Positions 62,080-64,000 of a stretch of 64,000 bases of DNA are shown here, one piece after another. Location of the stretch: contig JACRJB010000023.1 of assembly GCA_016215605.1 (NCBI GenBank), positions 1 through 64,000 of the forward strand. Direction: 5' to 3'. The notes under the pieces are model-generated. The model saw only the letters and a program-made list of their open reading frames with translations, had not been told where the DNA came from and did no database searches. This stretch comes from Rhodopseudomonas palustris (GTDB lineage: Bacteria > Pseudomonadota > Alphaproteobacteria > Rhizobiales > Xanthobacteraceae). The position numbers were made by a program, and so were the translations under genes. Numbering within the stretch: the stretch's first letter is position 1; each line of letters opens with the position of its first letter.

Positions 62080-63821
62080 CGGTCGACGTCCGACATTACG
62101 TAGTCGATGCTGCCGAGATAGGCGACGAGATCGGCGACCATCATACCGGGCGCCACCGCCGAGATCATCTGCAGATGCGGGAACGACGGCGTGCGAATCC
62201 GCGTGCGATAGCTCGATGGCTCGCCGTCGGAGATCAGCGCGAATTGCGTGAGTCCGCGCACCGTCTCGACCTGCCCGGTGGTCTCGCCGGCGGGCAACAC
62301 CGGCCCCCAGCTGGCGCCGACGAAATGATGGATCATGGTCTCGATGTCGTGCAGCATCCGCTCGCGCGGCGGCGGCGTCGTCAACGGATGATCGGCCTTG
62401 ATCGGGCCCGACGGCATGTTGTCGACGCACTGCCGGATGATCTTCAGCGACTGGCGAATCTCCTCGACGCGCACGCAGGTGCGGTCGTAGCAATCGCCGT
62501 TGTGGCCGACCGGTATCTCGAAGTCGAAATGCTCGAAGCCGGCATAGGGCCGAGCCTTGCGCACGTCCCAGGCCTGGCCTGTCGCACGTAGTCCCGGCCC
62601 GGTCACACCCCATTCGTGCGCCATCGCGGTGTCGTAGGCGGCAACGCCCTTGGTGCGTGCGCGAAAAATCTCGTTACGCAGCACCATGCCTTCGTAGTCG
62701 TCGAGCCGCGACGGCATCCAGTCGAGAAATTCGCGCACCAGCCTGTCCCAGCCCTGCGGCAGGTCCATCGATAGTCCGCCGATGCGGAAGTAACCGGGAT
62801 GCATCCGCGCGCCGGTGATCGACTCGATCACGCGGTAGCCGCGCTCGCGGTCGGTGAACATGTAGAACACCGGCGACATCGCGCCTGTGTCCTGCGCCAT
62901 GGTGCCGTAGAATAAGAGGTGATTCATGATCCGGAACATTTCCGACAGCATGATGCGCACGGTGAGCGCACGGTCCGGCACGGTGATGCCGCAGGCCTTC
63001 TCCACCGCCTGCAGATACGGCATCTCGCCCATCACGCCGCCGAGATAGTCGACCCGGTCGGTGTAGGGCAGGAAGTTGTGCCAGGTCTGGCGCTCGGCCA
63101 TCTTCTCGGCGCCGCGATGGTGGAAGCCGATGTCGGGCCGCGCCGCGACGATCTCCTCGCCGTCCAGCGCCAGCACGATGCGGAACACGCCGTGGGTCGC
63201 CATCGAATGCGGCCCGTAGTTGAGGATCATCAGTTCGACGCCGTCGCGATGCGTCGGCAGGCCGAATTTTTCGGGATCGGCCGCGAGCGCGTGCTCCTTG
63301 GCGTCGAACAGCGCCGCCGTCATGTTGAACAGCGGCCGCTCGGTGGCGCGCCCCGGCTGCGTCTTGCGCATCGGATGGCCTTCCCAGCCGGGCGGCAGCA
63401 GAATGCGGTTCGAATGCGGCTGCAACTCGAATTCGACGCCGAACATGTCGTAGGCTTCGCGCTCGTACCATAGCGCGTTGGGAAACACGGTGCCGATCGA
63501 CTTCGCGCGTGGATACTCCGCATCGAGCGGCGTCTTGATCCGGATGTCGGCGTTGCGATCGTGCGACAGCAGATGGCTGGCAATGGTGATGCCGCTCGGC
63601 GGCTGACCCTCGCGATGTTTTCGCGCGGTCTCGTCGATCGCCCACAGGTCGACCAGCATCTTGAACGGCCGATCGATCTCGTCCTTCAGGTAACGATGCA
63701 CGGCGATCGTCACCTCGGGACGGATCCACACCGTCGGGAAGCTGTCGCGCGTGGTCTGCTCGCCCAGCACCGCGTCTCCGAACCGCGCGCTGAGTTCGCC
63801 GACGAGATTTGACGTGCTCAC
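62076..63821 (-). CDS. nuoCD: Fused NADH:quinone oxidoreductase subunits C and D
   Basis: A 581-residue fusion. NuoC-like sequence covers about 1-180 ([28 protein letters not shown]) and NuoD-like about 190-581 ([33 protein letters not shown], and the C-terminal [16 protein letters not shown]). It contributes to the quinone site with NuoB. The C-D fusion is typical of E. coli-like complex I. The start is GTG 63821 overlapping the nuoB stop in GTGA. Confidence 0.93.
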   Translation of the reverse strand: MSTSNLVGELSARFGDAVLGEQTTRDSFPTVWIRPEVTIAVHRYLKDEIDRPFKMLVDLWAIDETARKHREGQPPSGITIASHLLSHDRNADIRIKTPLDAEYPRAKSIGTVFPNALWYEREAYDMFGVEFELQPHSNRILLPPGWEGHPMRKTQPGRATERPLFNMTAALFDAKEHALAADPEKFGLPTHRDGVELMILNYGPHSMATHGVFRIVLALDGEEIVAARPDIGFHHRGAEKMAERQTWHNFLPYTDRVDYLGGVMGEMPYLQAVEKACGITVPDRALTVRIMLSEMFRIMNHLLFYGTMAQDTGAMSPVFYMFTDRERGYRVIESITGARMHPGYFRIGGLSMDLPQGWDRLVREFLDWMPSRLDDYEGMVLRNEIFRARTKGVAAYDTAMAHEWGVTGPGLRATGQAWDVRKARPYAGFEHFDFEIPVGHNGDCYDRTCVRVEEIRQSLKIIRQCVDNMPSGPIKADHPLTTPPPRERMLHDIETMIHHFVGASWGPVLPAGETTGQVETVRGLTQFALISDGEPSSYRTRIRTPSFPHLQMISAVAPGMMVADLVAYLGSIDYVMSDVDR

Positions 63822-64000
63822 AATCGCTCCGGGGGATCGAGGAGGGTTTGGGCCATGCGTTCGTCGCGACGCTCATCGCGCCGGCGCGGCGCGTCGAAGC
63901 CGAGACCAGCGGAGTTGCCGACGGTGACGCCGAGCGGTCGGCGTTCCGAACCGATCTGCTGCTGCAGCATGATCAGCGCATCGAGCATCGCTTCCGGACG
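63818..64000 (-). CDS. nuoB: NADH:quinone oxidoreductase subunit B (C-terminal part, truncated by window)
   Basis: Only the last 60 residues are in the window. They begin [16 protein letters not shown], the segment following the conserved C-terminal GCPP motif (the residue before is beyond the edge), and end in a basic tail [22 protein letters not shown]. NuoB binds cluster N2. Its TGA overlaps the GTG of nuoCD. Upstream nuoA is presumably just outside. Confidence 0.88.
   Translation of the reverse strand, partial: RPEAMLDALIMLQQQIGSERRPLGVTVGNSAGLGFDAPRRRDERRDERMAQTLLDPPERL

Overview
The window is a high-GC alphaproteobacterial chromosome segment that best fits Rhodopseudomonas palustris or a very close Bradyrhizobiaceae relative. 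Pointers are a type II glutamine synthetase (GlnII), an AadR/FnrN regulator with four N-terminal cysteines, the order fixL-fixJ-receiver-fixK, the PhyR/NepR/EcfG stress module, and a nuo operon beside metY. No tRNA, rRNA, CRISPR array, transposase or phage gene was seen. Gene density is high and nearly all unassigned long reading frames are GC-rich antisense shadows.

Layout. 0.2-6 kb: bdhA with a patatin-like lipase, a CAP-domain lipoprotein, glnII (with a sigma-54 type promoter), a divergent DUF2735 microprotein and glutaminase. 6-13.5 kb: sulfur assimilation, with cysG-DUF2849-cysI-DUF934 on the minus strand and sbp-cysT-cysW on the plus strand; the ATPase gene cysA is absent from the window. 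13.6-15.8 kb: malate synthase G. 15.9-24.1 kb: general stress response island with csbD, a two-helix membrane peptide, an L,D-transpeptidase/DUF2865 pair, an AI-2E family transporter, phyR, nepR, ecfG and a CHASE/HWE kinase. EcfG-type promoter sequences (GGAAC-N16/17-CGTT) precede many of these units, and one of them drives an otherwise unexplained ~80-nt terminator-ended transcript next to phyR, the most interesting object in the window.

24-31 kb: a lone ureG, small basic or coiled proteins, a molybdopterin oxidoreductase, and a cyclic-nucleotide-type K+ channel. 30-45 kb: a microaerobic/anaerobic block: aadR, a cytochrome c, an mlaEFD lipid transport operon, a conserved unknown gene, a Pat-like acyl-CoA synthetase/GNAT protein, CBS proteins, an APH-kinase fusion, phaC and tandem universal stress proteins. 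Exact TTGA-N6-TCAA (FNR/FixK) boxes lie in four of its intergenic gaps. 45-48.6 kb: the oxygen-sensing cascade fixL, fixJ, a single-domain receiver and fixK. 49-50.3 kb: metY. 50.5-64 kb (minus): a complex I operon nuoB(partial)-CD-E-F-G-H-I-J-K-L-M-N with ATGA-type overlaps, a fused nuoCD and a long nuoG, resembling the enterobacterial-type second complex I known from purple non-sulfur bacteria.

Together the genes read as nitrogen, sulfur and redox management of a metabolically versatile phototroph, with two regulons readable directly from promoter sequence: EcfG (stress) at 16-24 kb and FixK/AadR (low oxygen) at 31-43 kb. Functions are inferred from protein motifs and family knowledge; no database search was run.
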